A DNA stretch of 64,000 nucleotides, from assembly GCA_030427405.1 (NCBI GenBank), contig JAUHXK010000006.1, positions 62,001-126,000 on the forward strand, in the 5' to 3' direction. Below, in pieces: positions 1 through 9,054 of the stretch. Under the pieces are notes generated by a model. The model had not been told where the DNA came from. It worked only from the letters and a program-made list of their open reading frames with translations, and did not search any database. Source of the stretch: Alphaproteobacteria bacterium (GTDB lineage: Bacteria > Pseudomonadota > Alphaproteobacteria > Rhodobacterales > Rhodobacteraceae). The translations under genes were made by a program, and so were the position numbers. Position 1 is the first letter of the stretch. Each line of letters begins with the position of its first letter.

Positions 1-1943
1 AGTTCCTTGCCACGACCGCCGCCGGGGCCGCGACCATCACGCTGCACCCGTTCTCGGCTGCTGCCGCCACCAATCAGGCCCATCTGCGGATCATGGAAAC
101 GACGGACATTCATGTGCATGTCTTTCCCTATGACTATTATGCCGACAAACCGCGTGACACCGTGGGCCTGTCGCGCACGGCGTCGATCATAAATGACATC
201 CGGTCCGAGGCGACAAATTCGCTGTTGGTCGACAATGGCGACTTTCTTCAGGGCAATCCGATGGGCGATTACATCGCCTATGAACGGGGCATGAAAGACG
301 ATGACAGACACCCGATCATCACGGCGTTCAACACCGTAGGATACGATGCGGCGACCTTGGGCAATCACGAATTCAACTATGGCCTGGACTTCCTTGAAAA
401 ATCCCTGGCCGGGGCCGAGTTCCCGGTTGTGCTTGCCAACGTGGCCAAGGAAAAAGGGGCAGGCCCGCGCGACGACAAGACGCTTGTGCGGCCCTATGCC
501 ATTCTCGACCGGGAAATCGAAATGGGCGATGGCACAAAACACCCGATCAAGATCGGTGTCATCGGCTTTACCCCGCCACAGATCATGAACTGGGACCGCA
601 AACATCTGGAAGGCAATGTCGAGGCGCGCGATATCGTCGAGACAGCCCAAGCCTATGTCCCCGAGATGCAGGAACAGGGATGTGACCTGATCATTGCCCT
701 GTCGCATTCGGGGATTGGCGATGCCGATCATACCGACGGGATGGAAAACGCCTCGGTTGTTCTGGCCGGTGTCGATGGCATTGATGCGCTGGTCACCGGG
801 CATAACCACCTGGTCTTTCCATCGCCCACCTTTGCCGATCGCCCCGGCATCGACATCGAAAAAGGCACACTGATGGGCAAGCCTGCGGTTATGGGCGGCT
901 TCTGGGGGTCGCACCTGGGCCTTCTGGACCTGCTGCTGGAGCGGGACGGGAATGAATGGCGCGTGGTGACCACAACATCCGAGGCGCGGCCCATTTCCAA
1001 GCGCAACGAAGACCGCTCGATCACCGCTCTGGTCGGTGATGATCAAAAGATACTGGACTCGGTCGCCGCGGATCACGATGAAACGCTGGCCTATGTCCGC
1101 CGCGCGGTTGGCAAGACGTCCGCCCCGTTGCACAGCTATTTCGCGCTTGTGGCAGATGATCCATCTGTGCAGATCGTCTCGATCGCGCAAAAATGGTATA
1201 TCGAAGAGATGCTGAAAGGCACCGCACACGAAGGCTTGCCCATCCTATCGGCGGCAGCCCCCTTCAAGGCCGGTGGTCGTGGCGGCCCCGAGTATTATAC
1301 CGATGTTCCAGTGGGTGATGTTGCCATCAAGAACGTGGCGGACCTGTATCTCTATCCGAACACGGTGCGCGCCGTTCGCGTAAACGGAGCCCAGGTGCGC
1401 GGCTGGCTTGAGCGTTCGGCTGGCATGTTCAACCAGGTCGAGGCGGGCGCTAAGGATGCCATCCTGTTGAACCCCGAATTCCCGTCCTACAATTTCGACG
1501 TGATGGATGGCGTGACCTATCAGATCGACCTGTCCCAGCCGTCGCGCTTTGGCCCCAAGGGCGAAGAAGTGAACCCCGATGCGGCACGGATCGTCAACCT
1601 TGCCTTCAACGGCGCGCCGGTCACCGACGACATGGAATTCATCATCGCCACCAACAACTATCGCGCCTCGGGGGGTGGGGCCTTTCCGGGCGCCTTGGGT
1701 GACACCATCGTGTTCGAGGCCCCCGACACCAATCGCGACGTCATTGTGCGTTACATCGTCGAACAGGGCACCATCGACCCCAAGGCTGATGCCAACTGGT
1801 CGTTCGCCCCGCTGACGGACACGACGGTGCTGTTCGAAACCGGCCCCAAGGCGCGGGATTACCTGAGCGACGTCAAAGGCGTTTCGATCGAGGATGCCGG
1901 TGAAGGCGCGGACGGGTTTGCCGCGTTCCGCATCAAGCTCTGA
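1..1943 (+). CDS. cpdB: Periplasmic 2',3'-cyclic-nucleotide 2'-phosphodiesterase/3'-nucleotidase (5' end cut by window)
   Basis: The reading frame is open from the first bases, so the start lies outside the window. The first visible residues are an Ala-rich hydrophobic stretch ending in a run of alanines, like the end of an export signal, which points to a periplasmic enzyme. The metallophosphoesterase domain follows, with its metal-binding blocks in order: [34 protein letters not shown] and TGHNHLVFP. The C-terminal nucleotidase domain ends with the substrate-binding block [13 protein letters not shown]. The visible length of about 645 residues fits CpdB. The family hydrolyses 2',3'-cyclic nucleotides and 3'-nucleotides from RNA decay to release phosphate and nucleosides. 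The gene converges on the next operon across two stem-loops. A UshA-type 5'-nucleotidase is the main alternative, but the domain layout favours CpdB. Confidence 0.88.
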   Translation, partial: FLATTAAGAATITLHPFSAAAATNQAHLRIMETTDIHVHVFPYDYYADKPRDTVGLSRTASIINDIRSEATNSLLVDNGDFLQGNPMGDYIAYERGMKDDDRHPIITAFNTVGYDAATLGNHEFNYGLDFLEKSLAGAEFPVVLANVAKEKGAGPRDDKTLVRPYAILDREIEMGDGTKHPIKIGVIGFTPPQIMNWDRKHLEGNVEARDIVETAQAYVPEMQEQGCDLIIALSHSGIGDADHTDGMENASVVLAGVDGIDALVTGHNHLVFPSPTFADRPGIDIEKGTLMGKPAVMGGFWGSHLGLLDLLLERDGNEWRVVTTTSEARPISKRNEDRSITALVGDDQKILDSVAADHDETLAYVRRAVGKTSAPLHSYFALVADDPSVQIVSIAQKWYIEEMLKGTAHEGLPILSAAAPFKAGGRGGPEYYTDVPVGDVAIKNVADLYLYPNTVRAVRVNGAQVRGWLERSAGMFNQVEAGAKDAILLNPEFPSYNFDVMDGVTYQIDLSQPSRFGPKGEEVNPDAARIVNLAFNGAPVTDDMEFIIATNNYRASGGGAFPGALGDTIVFEAPDTNRDVIVRYIVEQGTIDPKADANWSFAPLTDTTVLFETGPKARDYLSDVKGVSIEDAGEGADGFAAFRIKL

Positions 1944-1966
1944 CCCCATTGCCGGGATTTACCGAT

Positions 1967-2002
1967 CTGGCCCGCCACTGCATTTGGCCTAAGGCGGGCC
2001 AG
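1967..2002. repeat. Inverted repeat after cpdB
   Basis: A perfect 10-bp inverted repeat (CTGGCCCGCC / GGCGGGCCAG) with a 16-base loop lies 24 bases after the cpdB stop. It has no T-run, so it probably protects or slows transcript ends. The stronger terminator follows it. Confidence 0.5.
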
Positions 2003-2016
2003 CGCCGCTGAATGTC

Positions 2017-2047
2017 GGCACCCCGGTCAGGCCGGGGTGCCGTCTTT
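2017..2047. terminator. Bidirectional intrinsic terminator between convergent genes
   Basis: A 10-bp perfect stem (GGCACCCCGG / CCGGGGTGCC, 5-base loop) is followed on the plus strand by GTCTTT. It sits between cpdB (+) and the alcohol dehydrogenase (-), so it can serve both transcripts. Confidence 0.75.
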
Positions 2048-2057
2048 GAAATGGACC

Positions 2058-3203
2058 TTAAAGCGCGGCGTGGAACAGCCCGGTCAGGTTGTCCTCGGTC
2101 AATTCAATCGGGTTGCCCCCGCAAGACGGGTCGATGATCGCGCCTTTGACCAGTTCGGGGATCGACGCCTCGGTCACGCCCAGATCGCCCAGTTTGCGGG
2201 GGATACCCAGCATATCATTGAATTCCTGTACAAATGACCGGAACCCGTCAAAGCCGCCCTTGATGCCCAGATAGGCCGCCGCCGACTCGAACCGGTCCGC
2301 AATCGCGGGGGCGTTGAACTCCAGCACCGCAGGCATGCAAACCGCATTGGTGGTACCGTGATGGGTGTTGAAAACCGCTCCGATGGGGTGGCTCATGGCG
2401 TGGATCGCACCAAGACCCTTCTGGAAGGCCGTCGCGCCCATTGCTGCCGCGCTCATCATCTGGGCGCGGGCTTCGATATCCGTGCCGTCGGCATAGGCGC
2501 GTGGCAGGTAATCCTTGACCAAACGCATACCCTCCAGCGCGATGCCCTGGCTCATCGGGTGATAATGCGGGCTGGAAAACGCCTCGACGCAATGTGCAAA
2601 AGCATCCAGCCCGGTGCCTGCCGTAATAAACCCGGGCATGCCGATGGTCAGTTCCGGGTCGCAGATCACAACGGTTGGCAGAACCTTGGGGTGAAAGATG
2701 ATCTTTTTGGCATGTGTCTCGGAATTGGTGATCACGCTGGCGCGACCGACCTCGGACCCCGTCCCCGCCGTCGTCGGAACCGCGATGATGGGTGCGATGG
2801 CATCTGCGTCAGCCCGCGTCCACCAATCGCCAATATCCTCGAAATCCCAAACCGGACGCGTTTGACCGCACATAAAGGCGACCATCTTGCCCAGGTCCAG
2901 CCCTGACCCGCCGCCAAAGGCGATCACACCGTCATGGCCCCCGGCGTTATACGCCGCGACACCGGCCTCCAGGTTCTTTTCATTCGGGTTCGGGTCCACA
3001 TCCGCAAACAGGCCCCGGCCCAGCCCCGCGGCCTCAAGAATATCCAGTGTCGCGGTGGTGATCGGCAGATCGGCCAGCCCCTTGTCCGTGACAAGCAGCG
3101 GTTTTTTCATACCCGCCGCGGCACAGGCTTCGGGCAGTTCGCGAATGCGCCCTGCCCCGAATTTGATTGCGGTCGGATAGGACCAGTTTCCAACAAGGCT
3201 CAT
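2058..3203 (-). CDS. Iron-containing (group III) alcohol dehydrogenase
   Basis: A 381-residue enzyme of the Fe-ADH family that interconverts an alcohol and an aldehyde with NAD(P). The nucleotide-binding motif GGGSGLDLGK is at residues 97-106, and PTTAGTGSE is near 143-151. The metal ligands fit D200, H204, H268 and H282, with spacing close to that of FucO. The start was placed at 3203 because its ATG overlaps the stop of the upstream aldehyde dehydrogenase (ATGA). A longer in-frame start at 3308 would read far into that gene. It is the last gene of the minus-strand TRAP/ligase operon, so it probably oxidises the hydroxyl of the glutamylated or imported substrate before the aldehyde dehydrogenase acts. 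The substrate cannot be read from sequence. Confidence 0.9.
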   Translation of the reverse strand: MSLVGNWSYPTAIKFGAGRIRELPEACAAAGMKKPLLVTDKGLADLPITTATLDILEAAGLGRGLFADVDPNPNEKNLEAGVAAYNAGGHDGVIAFGGGSGLDLGKMVAFMCGQTRPVWDFEDIGDWWTRADADAIAPIIAVPTTAGTGSEVGRASVITNSETHAKKIIFHPKVLPTVVICDPELTIGMPGFITAGTGLDAFAHCVEAFSSPHYHPMSQGIALEGMRLVKDYLPRAYADGTDIEARAQMMSAAAMGATAFQKGLGAIHAMSHPIGAVFNTHHGTTNAVCMPAVLEFNAPAIADRFESAAAYLGIKGGFDGFRSFVQEFNDMLGIPRKLGDLGVTEASIPELVKGAIIDPSCGGNPIELTEDNLTGLFHAAL

Positions 3204-4588
3204 GATGTCACCTTTTTCAGATGGTAGGATTTGGGGCGCGTCAGGTTGTGGTATCCGATCACGGACAACCCCCCGCCACGCCCGGTATTCTTGCATCCGG
3301 TCCAACACAGGCCGGGGTCAAGATAGTCAGCCCGGTTCATGAACACGGTGCCGGTCTCGATCCGGTCGCCGATCCGCGCCGCGCGGTCCACATCGCGGGT
3401 CCAGAGGCTGGCGGTCAGGCCGAACGCACTGTCATTCATCAGCTCTATGGCTTCCTCATCCGATGAAACCTTCATGATGCCCACCACAGGTCCAAAGCTT
3501 TCATCACGCATCACGCGCATGTCATGGGTGACATTGGTCAGGATCTGCGGGGTCAGATAGGCGCCGCCGTCATCCTCGGGAAAAGTCTCGATATGGGGCA
3601 CCGCACCGGCCTCGACCGCCTCGGCAATCTGGGCGCGCACCTCGTCGGCAAAGCGGACATTTGCCATCGGGCCCATCGTCGTCTCAGCATCCAGCGGATT
3701 GCCCAGCTTGTACCCGTTCACGATCTCGACCGCCTTGGCAACAAAGGCATCATACAGGCTTTCATGCACGTAAATCCGCTCGATCCCGCAACAACACTGG
3801 CCGGCGTTGAACATGGCCCCGTCGATCAACGTATCAACGGCAGCATCCAGATCGGCATCCTCCATGACATAGCCGGGGTCTTTCCCGCCCAACTCGGTCC
3901 CGACACCGGTAAAAGTGCCCGCCGCCGCGCGTTCCATTGCCTGCCCCCCACCGACCGAGCCGGTGAAGTTCACAAAATCAAACGCGTTGCCCGCGATCAG
4001 GTCATTGGTCACGTCATGGCTAAGGAAGACATTCTGAAAAACATCTTCAGGCACGCCTGCCGCGTGAAAGGCCCGCGCCATCCGCTCGCCCACCAAAAGC
4101 GTCTGCGTGGCGTGTTTCAACACCACCGCATTTCCTGCAATCAATGCCGGTGCCACCGTATTGATCGCCGTCATGTAAGGATAGTTCCACGGCGCCACGA
4201 CAAAGACAACGCCATGGGGGATCCGCTTGATATACCGCTTGAAATTCTCATCCTCGCCGACCGCAATATCGGCCAGCGCACCAGCGGCAATTTCCGCCAT
4301 ATGGCTGGCGCGTTCGTTGAACCCGCCAAACTCGCCGCCATAGCGCACCGGGCGCCCCATCATATGCGCCAATTCCGGTACGATCTCGTCATTCATCGCG
4401 CCAACTGCGGCCACGCCCGCCATTACAAGATCAATTCGCTCCTGCAAACTCCGGGCCGCCCAACCGGCCTGCGCCGCCCTGGCCCGCGCCGCATTTTCAA
4501 AGGCCGCCTCGCGCGACAGAACCTCTCGTTCGGCATAAACCGATCCATCGATCGGCGAGATGCATTTCAACATCTGCCCCATGTCCAC
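3200..4588 (-). CDS. NAD(P)-dependent aldehyde dehydrogenase
   Basis: A 462-residue ALDH-superfamily enzyme that oxidises an aldehyde to a carboxylate. The oxyanion Asn is in APWNYPY (N135), the general base is E232 in TELGGKDP, and the catalytic Cys is C266 in FNAGQCCCG. The Rossmann-type FTGSVGGG motif is near residues 208-215. All key residues are present and the length is normal. It sits between the glutamine-synthetase-like gene (89-bp gap holding a stem-loop) and the Fe-alcohol dehydrogenase (4-bp overlap). By analogy with the Puu pathway, where PuuC oxidises a gamma-glutamyl aminoaldehyde, it may act on a gamma-glutamyl aldehyde. That role is inferred from context. Confidence 0.9.
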   Translation of the reverse strand: MDMGQMLKCISPIDGSVYAEREVLSREAAFENAARARAAQAGWAARSLQERIDLVMAGVAAVGAMNDEIVPELAHMMGRPVRYGGEFGGFNERASHMAEIAAGALADIAVGEDENFKRYIKRIPHGVVFVVAPWNYPYMTAINTVAPALIAGNAVVLKHATQTLLVGERMARAFHAAGVPEDVFQNVFLSHDVTNDLIAGNAFDFVNFTGSVGGGQAMERAAAGTFTGVGTELGGKDPGYVMEDADLDAAVDTLIDGAMFNAGQCCCGIERIYVHESLYDAFVAKAVEIVNGYKLGNPLDAETTMGPMANVRFADEVRAQIAEAVEAGAVPHIETFPEDDGGAYLTPQILTNVTHDMRVMRDESFGPVVGIMKVSSDEEAIELMNDSAFGLTASLWTRDVDRAARIGDRIETGTVFMNRADYLDPGLCWTGCKNTGRGGGLSVIGYHNLTRPKSYHLKKVTS

Positions 4589-4646
4589 TCCACTTTCAAA
4601 AAGAGCAGGTTCCCCTGCTTCATCTGGCCAAAAATATCCCGGGGGT

Positions 4647-4665
4647 CTGGGGGCAGAGCCCCCAG
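4647..4665 (-). repeat. GC-rich stem-loop of a common Rhodobacteraceae intergenic type
   Basis: A perfect 8-bp stem (CTGGGGGC / GCCCCCAG) with a 3-base loop lies between the ligase and ALDH genes. On the minus strand it is followed by ACCCCCGGGATATTTTTGG. This combination of a G/C hairpin, a C-rich run and TATTTTT resembles the stem-loops often found between genes in Rhodobacteraceae. It may attenuate transcription or protect the upstream message. Confidence 0.5.
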
Positions 4666-4677
4666 CCTGTTCCGGCC

Positions 4678-6030
4678 TTACGCGCGTTCAAACCCGCGCG
4701 CGATTTCCCAATCCGTCACGACGCGTTCGAACTCTTCAATCTCGACCTCGGCCGCACGCGCATAGTGGTCAACCACATCATCGCCCATGGCGGCCCGCAA
4801 CATGGCCGAACCATGCAGCGCATCGCGCGCTGCCTGCAAATTGCCGGGGATCATGCCAGAATCGCCCTGGTACACATCGCCCTTGGTCGGTGCCTGCAAC
4901 GCAAGCCCTTCCTCGATCCCTGCGATACCTGCGGCCAGCATCCCGGCCATCGCCAGATACGGGTTCATGTCCGAGCCCGGGATGCGGCATTCCACCCGAA
5001 CCGCCTTGGTGCCGTCGCCGCACAGCCGGAACCCGGCGGTGCGGTTATCCACCGACCAGATGATCCGCGTGGGCGCAAAGGTACCCTTCATGAACCGTTT
5101 GTAGCTGTTGATATAGGGCGCCATAAAATAGGTGTAATCGGCGGCATATTTCAACAGGCCCGCCATATAGCTTTTCATCAGCGCCGACATGCCCAGATCG
5201 TCTGCCTCATCATAAAAGGCGGGTTGCCCGTCGGACCACAGCGACTGATGCACATGGGACGAACTGCCGACCTTATCGTGATGCCATTTCGGCAGAAAGG
5301 TCGCGGCATGGCCATGCTGCCAGGCGATCTCTTTCACCGCGTTTTTGGCGATTGAGTGATATTCGGCCGTGGCCATTGCCGGGGCGTATTTGATGTTCAA
5401 TTCTTCCTGCCCGGTCTCGGCCTCACCCTTGGTGTTTTCGACCGGTATCCCCGCATCCCACAAATGATTGCGGATCGGGCGCATCACATGTTCTTCCTTG
5501 GTGGTCTGCAGGATGTGATAGTCCTCGTTATAGCCTGAAATAGGCTCAAGGTCGCGGAAGCCTTCCTTGCGGATTTGATCAAAGCTCTTCTCGAACAGGA
5601 AAAACTCAAGCTCGGTCGCGCACATCGCGTCATAGCCCATGTCCTTCAGCCGGTTGACCTGTCGTTTCAGGATCGCGCGCGGCGAATGCGGGACATCCTG
5701 ATGCGTGTGGTGATCCAGCACATCGCACATCACCATCACGGTCCCTTCAAGCCAGGGCACCGGCCGCAAGGTTTCCAGATCGGGCTTCATGACGTAATCG
5801 CCATATCCCCGTTCCCAGCTGGTGGCGGCATAGCCGTCCGGCGTGGCCATCTCAAGATCGGTCGCCAGCAAATAGTTGCAGCAATGGGTCTCTTCCCAGG
5901 CCCCGGCCACGAAATGGCCCGCATGGAACCGCTTGCCCATCAAACGCCCCTGCATGTCGACCATACAGACCAATACCGTGTCTACCACGCCGTCTGAAAC
6001 CTGAGACTTGAGATGTTCGAATGTCAGCAT
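4678..6030 (-). CDS. Glutamine-synthetase-like gamma-glutamyl-amine ligase (PuuA/GlnA-III type)
   Basis: A 450-residue member of the glutamine synthetase superfamily. Such enzymes ligate glutamate to ammonia or, in PuuA- and IpuC-type members, to an amine, with ATP. Visible active-site blocks are CATELEFFLFE, GEAETGQEELN, the catalytic-loop region HHDKVGSSSHVHQSLW, NRTAGFRL and RVECRIPGSDMNPYLA. The start at 6030 is preferred because GGGGGTGG lies just upstream; the longer start at 6066 would add a non-homologous tail. It sits with a TRAP importer, two dehydrogenases and an N-formylglutamate-amidohydrolase-like gene, so amine catabolism by gamma-glutamylation is more likely than housekeeping nitrogen assimilation. 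The amine substrate is unknown. Confidence 0.85.
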   Translation of the reverse strand: MLTFEHLKSQVSDGVVDTVLVCMVDMQGRLMGKRFHAGHFVAGAWEETHCCNYLLATDLEMATPDGYAATSWERGYGDYVMKPDLETLRPVPWLEGTVMVMCDVLDHHTHQDVPHSPRAILKRQVNRLKDMGYDAMCATELEFFLFEKSFDQIRKEGFRDLEPISGYNEDYHILQTTKEEHVMRPIRNHLWDAGIPVENTKGEAETGQEELNIKYAPAMATAEYHSIAKNAVKEIAWQHGHAATFLPKWHHDKVGSSSHVHQSLWSDGQPAFYDEADDLGMSALMKSYMAGLLKYAADYTYFMAPYINSYKRFMKGTFAPTRIIWSVDNRTAGFRLCGDGTKAVRVECRIPGSDMNPYLAMAGMLAAGIAGIEEGLALQAPTKGDVYQGDSGMIPGNLQAARDALHGSAMLRAAMGDDVVDHYARAAEVEIEEFERVVTDWEIARGFERA

Positions 6031-6076
6031 GTGCCACCCCCGGTTTTGCAGGCCACGGCCCGCCAAATTTGTGTCT

Positions 6077-6100
6077 GGCCCGCCCCGACAAGGGCGGGCC
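6077..6100 (-). terminator. Stem-loop between dctP and the ligase gene
   Basis: A perfect 9-bp stem (GGCCCGCCC / GGGCGGGCC) with a 6-base loop lies 8 bases after the dctP stop. It has no clear T-run, so it looks like an attenuator or 3'-end stabiliser that would let dctP be made in excess over the downstream enzymes. Confidence 0.5.
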
Positions 6101-6107
6101 GATCGTA

Positions 6108-7139
6108 TCAGCCGTAGCGGTAGGGCCGTCCGGCCTTTTGCATATCGGCGTTATACTGTTTGAAAATCTCGACCACTTTCGCCTTGGTTTCGGATTCCGC
6201 AGCAATTTCGTCCCAGAACTTTACGGCGGCCTCTTCGACTTGTGCCCATTCGGCGTCCGGAATCGTGGTCAGTTTCAGCTTGTCGCCGTGAACCCGCAGC
6301 GAGGCCTCGCCACCCCAGTACCACCACTGGCGATAGTAATGCGACTGGTCCGTACAGACCTTGAACAGCGTCTTGAGGTCTTCGGGAAGCTCGTTCCAGC
6401 GGTCCATATTGGCAAAGAAATGGCCAGCCCACGCGCCCGACACATTGTTGGTCAGGAAGTAGTTGGTCACATCGGCCCAGCCGACGGTGTAATCTTCGGT
6501 GATCCCCGACCACGCGATGCCGTCCAGCTCGCCGGTCTGAACCGCGACCTCGATGTCTTCCCAAGGCAGCGTCACCGGAACAACGCCGAACTGTGTCAGG
6601 AACCGGCCCGCCGTCGGGAAGGTAAAGATACGCTTGCCCTGCAGATCCGCCAGGCTGTTGATCGGGTCCTTGGTGGCGAAATGGCACGGGTCCCATGCCC
6701 CGGCCGAAATGTGTTTCACGCCAACCTTGGAATATTCTTCGTCCCAGATTTCGTTCAGGCCGTATTGGTTGAACAGCACCGGCACATCCAGCGAATAGCG
6801 CGACGCAAACGGGAAATAGCCGCCAAAGACGGTGACTTCGGTGGGTGACGCCATTGAATCATCGTCGGACTGAACCGCGTCGATGGTGCCGCGCTGCATG
6901 GCGCGGAAAAGTTCGCCCGTGGGAACCAGTTGGTCTGCATAGAACAGCTCGATCTGCATGCGGTCCCCTGCGATGTCGTTGAACATCTTGATTGCGGGGT
7001 CGATCACGTGCTCGGCCAGTGCCGGCCCGGCATAGGTCTGCATCCGCCATTTGATTGTCGATTGGGCGAGCGCGGGCGTCGCCAGTGCAGCAGCGGGCGC
7101 GGCGGCTGCCCCTTTCAGAAATGTGCGTCTGTTGGTCAT
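6108..7139 (-). CDS. dctP: TRAP transporter substrate-binding protein (DctP type)
   Basis: A 343-residue periplasmic binding protein of a tripartite ATP-independent transporter. The N-terminus carries a twin-arginine-like signal (NRRTFLKG, then an Ala-rich stretch ending ALAQS), consistent with a folded or Tat-exported receptor. The mature part has typical DctP features, including the GELFRAMQRGTIDAVQ block and the later ELDGIAWSGITEDYTVGW block. The start at 7139 is chosen because GGAGAGAGA lies directly upstream and the signal begins there; upstream in-frame codons lack both. It follows dctQ and dctM in the same operon. The ligand is unknown, although the enzymes downstream suggest an amine, amino alcohol or related compound. 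Confidence 0.9.
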   Translation of the reverse strand: MTNRRTFLKGAAAAPAAALATPALAQSTIKWRMQTYAGPALAEHVIDPAIKMFNDIAGDRMQIELFYADQLVPTGELFRAMQRGTIDAVQSDDDSMASPTEVTVFGGYFPFASRYSLDVPVLFNQYGLNEIWDEEYSKVGVKHISAGAWDPCHFATKDPINSLADLQGKRIFTFPTAGRFLTQFGVVPVTLPWEDIEVAVQTGELDGIAWSGITEDYTVGWADVTNYFLTNNVSGAWAGHFFANMDRWNELPEDLKTLFKVCTDQSHYYRQWWYWGGEASLRVHGDKLKLTTIPDAEWAQVEEAAVKFWDEIAAESETKAKVVEIFKQYNADMQKAGRPYRYG

Positions 7140-7210
7140 TCTCTCTCTCCGTTGGTCGGTTTCGTTCTCAAGAGGACCCCCTCTTGTCGGCGCCCCGGTT
7201 TTGGCCGGGA

Positions 7211-8536
7211 TCATTTGTTGTACACGTATTCCGGCAGCCACAATGCGATCTGCGGAAAGGTCATTATGATGGCAAGGGCCAATGTCATCACCATGACGAA
7301 AGGCAGGATCGAGCCATAGATGTCACGCAACGATATCTCGGGCGGCGCCATGGCGCGCATCAGAAACAGGTTATAGCCAAAGGGCGGGGTCATATAGGCA
7401 ATCTGCGTGGTGATCGTATACAGGACCCCGTACCAGATCAGGTCAAACCCCAGCGCCCCAACAAGCGGCACGTAAAGCGGGGCCACGATCACCAGCATCG
7501 CGGTATCATCCAGAAACGTGCCCATCAGGATAAAGCTGAGTTGCATCAGGATCAGGATGACCCATGGGTTCAGGCCCAGACGCTCGGTGAACAGGTTCTC
7601 GATCGCGCGCACCGCGCCCAGCCCGTCAAACACGGCCCCAAAGGCCAGCGCGGCAAGGATGATCCACATGAACATGCAGGTGATGCCCAGCGTTGACCGC
7701 ACCGAGGTTTCGAACACCGCGCGGGTCATGCGCCCCTTTAGCACGGCCGCGGCAAAGGCCGTCAGCGCGCCAATGGCCGAGCTTTCGACCAGCGATGTCC
7801 AGCCATTGACGAACGGGATCATCATCGCGGCGAAAATGGCCAGCGGCAGCAGCCCGGCGCGCAGCAGGCGCATCTTTTCGGCCATGGGAACATCGCGTTC
7901 TTCCGGCGAAAGCGCCGGGCCAAGGGCCGGATTGATGCGGCACCGGATGACAATATACAGGATGAACATCGCAGCCATCATCAGCCCGGGCAAAAGACCC
8001 GCCAGCCACAGCTGGCCGACCGGCTGGCGTGCGATCATTGCGTACAGCACCAGCACCACCGAGGGCGGCACAAGTATACCCAGTGACGATCCCGCCTGAA
8101 TGACGCCCGTCACCATCTTCTTGTCATATCCGCGCTTGAGAAGTTCGGGCAAGGCAATCGTTGCCCCGATGGCCATGCCCGCAACGCTCAGCCCGTTCAT
8201 CGCAGAGATCAGGACCATCAGGCCGATTGTGCCAATGGCCAGGCCACCGTTCAGCCCGCCCATCCAGACGTGGAACATCTTGTACAGGTCGTCGGCGATC
8301 TTGGATTCCGCCAGGACGTACCCCATGAAGATGAACATCGGCAGGGTCAGAAGCGGATACCATTTCATCAGCTTCATGGCCGCCGCAAAGCCGATATCAT
8401 ATCCTCCGCGGTCGCCCCAGAGCAGAAGCGCGGCGATCACCGCGACAAACCCGATGGCGCCAAAGACACGCTGACCGGTCAGCAGCATCAGCATCATGGT
8501 CGAGAACATGAGGATCGCGATTAGTTCATAGGACAT
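7211..8536 (-). CDS. dctM: TRAP transporter large permease subunit
   Basis: A 441-residue polytopic membrane protein of the DctM family, the ion-coupled channel of a TRAP importer. The sequence has about 12 hydrophobic segments and family signatures such as MNGLSVAGMAIGATIALPEL and GSSLGILVPPSVVLVLYAMI. Its ATG shares one base with the dctQ stop (TGATG), so the two membrane subunits are translationally coupled. The length is normal for DctM and no fusion with DctQ is present. It works with the adjacent DctQ and DctP. Confidence 0.93.
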   Translation of the reverse strand: MSYELIAILMFSTMMLMLLTGQRVFGAIGFVAVIAALLLWGDRGGYDIGFAAAMKLMKWYPLLTLPMFIFMGYVLAESKIADDLYKMFHVWMGGLNGGLAIGTIGLMVLISAMNGLSVAGMAIGATIALPELLKRGYDKKMVTGVIQAGSSLGILVPPSVVLVLYAMIARQPVGQLWLAGLLPGLMMAAMFILYIVIRCRINPALGPALSPEERDVPMAEKMRLLRAGLLPLAIFAAMMIPFVNGWTSLVESSAIGALTAFAAAVLKGRMTRAVFETSVRSTLGITCMFMWIILAALAFGAVFDGLGAVRAIENLFTERLGLNPWVILILMQLSFILMGTFLDDTAMLVIVAPLYVPLVGALGFDLIWYGVLYTITTQIAYMTPPFGYNLFLMRAMAPPEISLRDIYGSILPFVMVMTLALAIIMTFPQIALWLPEYVYNK

Positions 8537-9054
8537 CAGATCACCTCACGCGGGATGTCGTCGCCGCGAAGGCGCAGTATATCTTTGAAAAGTTCCGAGA
8601 TGGCCTGAAGAAGCATCAGGAACAGCCCGACAACCATGATGACCTTTATCGGCCACAGGTATGGCCGCCACGCGGTGGGGCTGCGTTCACCATATTGCAA
8701 CGAATAGCTCAGTGAATCGTAGCCGCCATAGATCATCACGCCCAGATAGACGATCAGGAAGAACACGGTGAAGGCATCGGTCCAGGCGCGACGCCGGTCC
8801 GACCATTCACTGTACAAAAGGTCCATGCGCACGTTGGACCCCATCTGAATCGAATAAGGCCCGCCAAGAACGTAATAGGCAACCATCGCAAATTGCGCCA
8901 TCTCAAGCGTCCACAGCGACGGCAGGAAAAACGTCTTTGAGATCGATGACCACAACAGGATGCCCATCATCACGAAGATCCCGTACATGACCACACGGCC
9001 AATCCACCGGTTCACCCTGTCAATAAACGCCACGTATCCCCGCATGAAGGTCAT
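8536..9054 (-). CDS. dctQ: TRAP transporter small permease subunit
   Basis: A 172-residue DctQ-family membrane protein with four hydrophobic segments. The conserved region GGPYSIQMGSNVRMDLLY follows the second segment, and the third and fourth segments are separated by a loop containing GERSPTAWRPYLWP. The small subunit braces the large permease and helps in receptor docking. It overlaps the amidohydrolase gene upstream by 4 bp and dctM downstream by 1 bp, so all three are in one tightly coupled transcription unit. Confidence 0.9.
   Translation of the reverse strand: MTFMRGYVAFIDRVNRWIGRVVMYGIFVMMGILLWSSISKTFFLPSLWTLEMAQFAMVAYYVLGGPYSIQMGSNVRMDLLYSEWSDRRRAWTDAFTVFFLIVYLGVMIYGGYDSLSYSLQYGERSPTAWRPYLWPIKVIMVVGLFLMLLQAISELFKDILRLRGDDIPREVI

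Noticed and set aside
3524..4765. 413-residue plus-strand ORF
   Set aside because: It lies antisense to the aldehyde dehydrogenase and ligase genes, has no recognisable domain and shows the composition of a reverse frame of GC-rich coding DNA.
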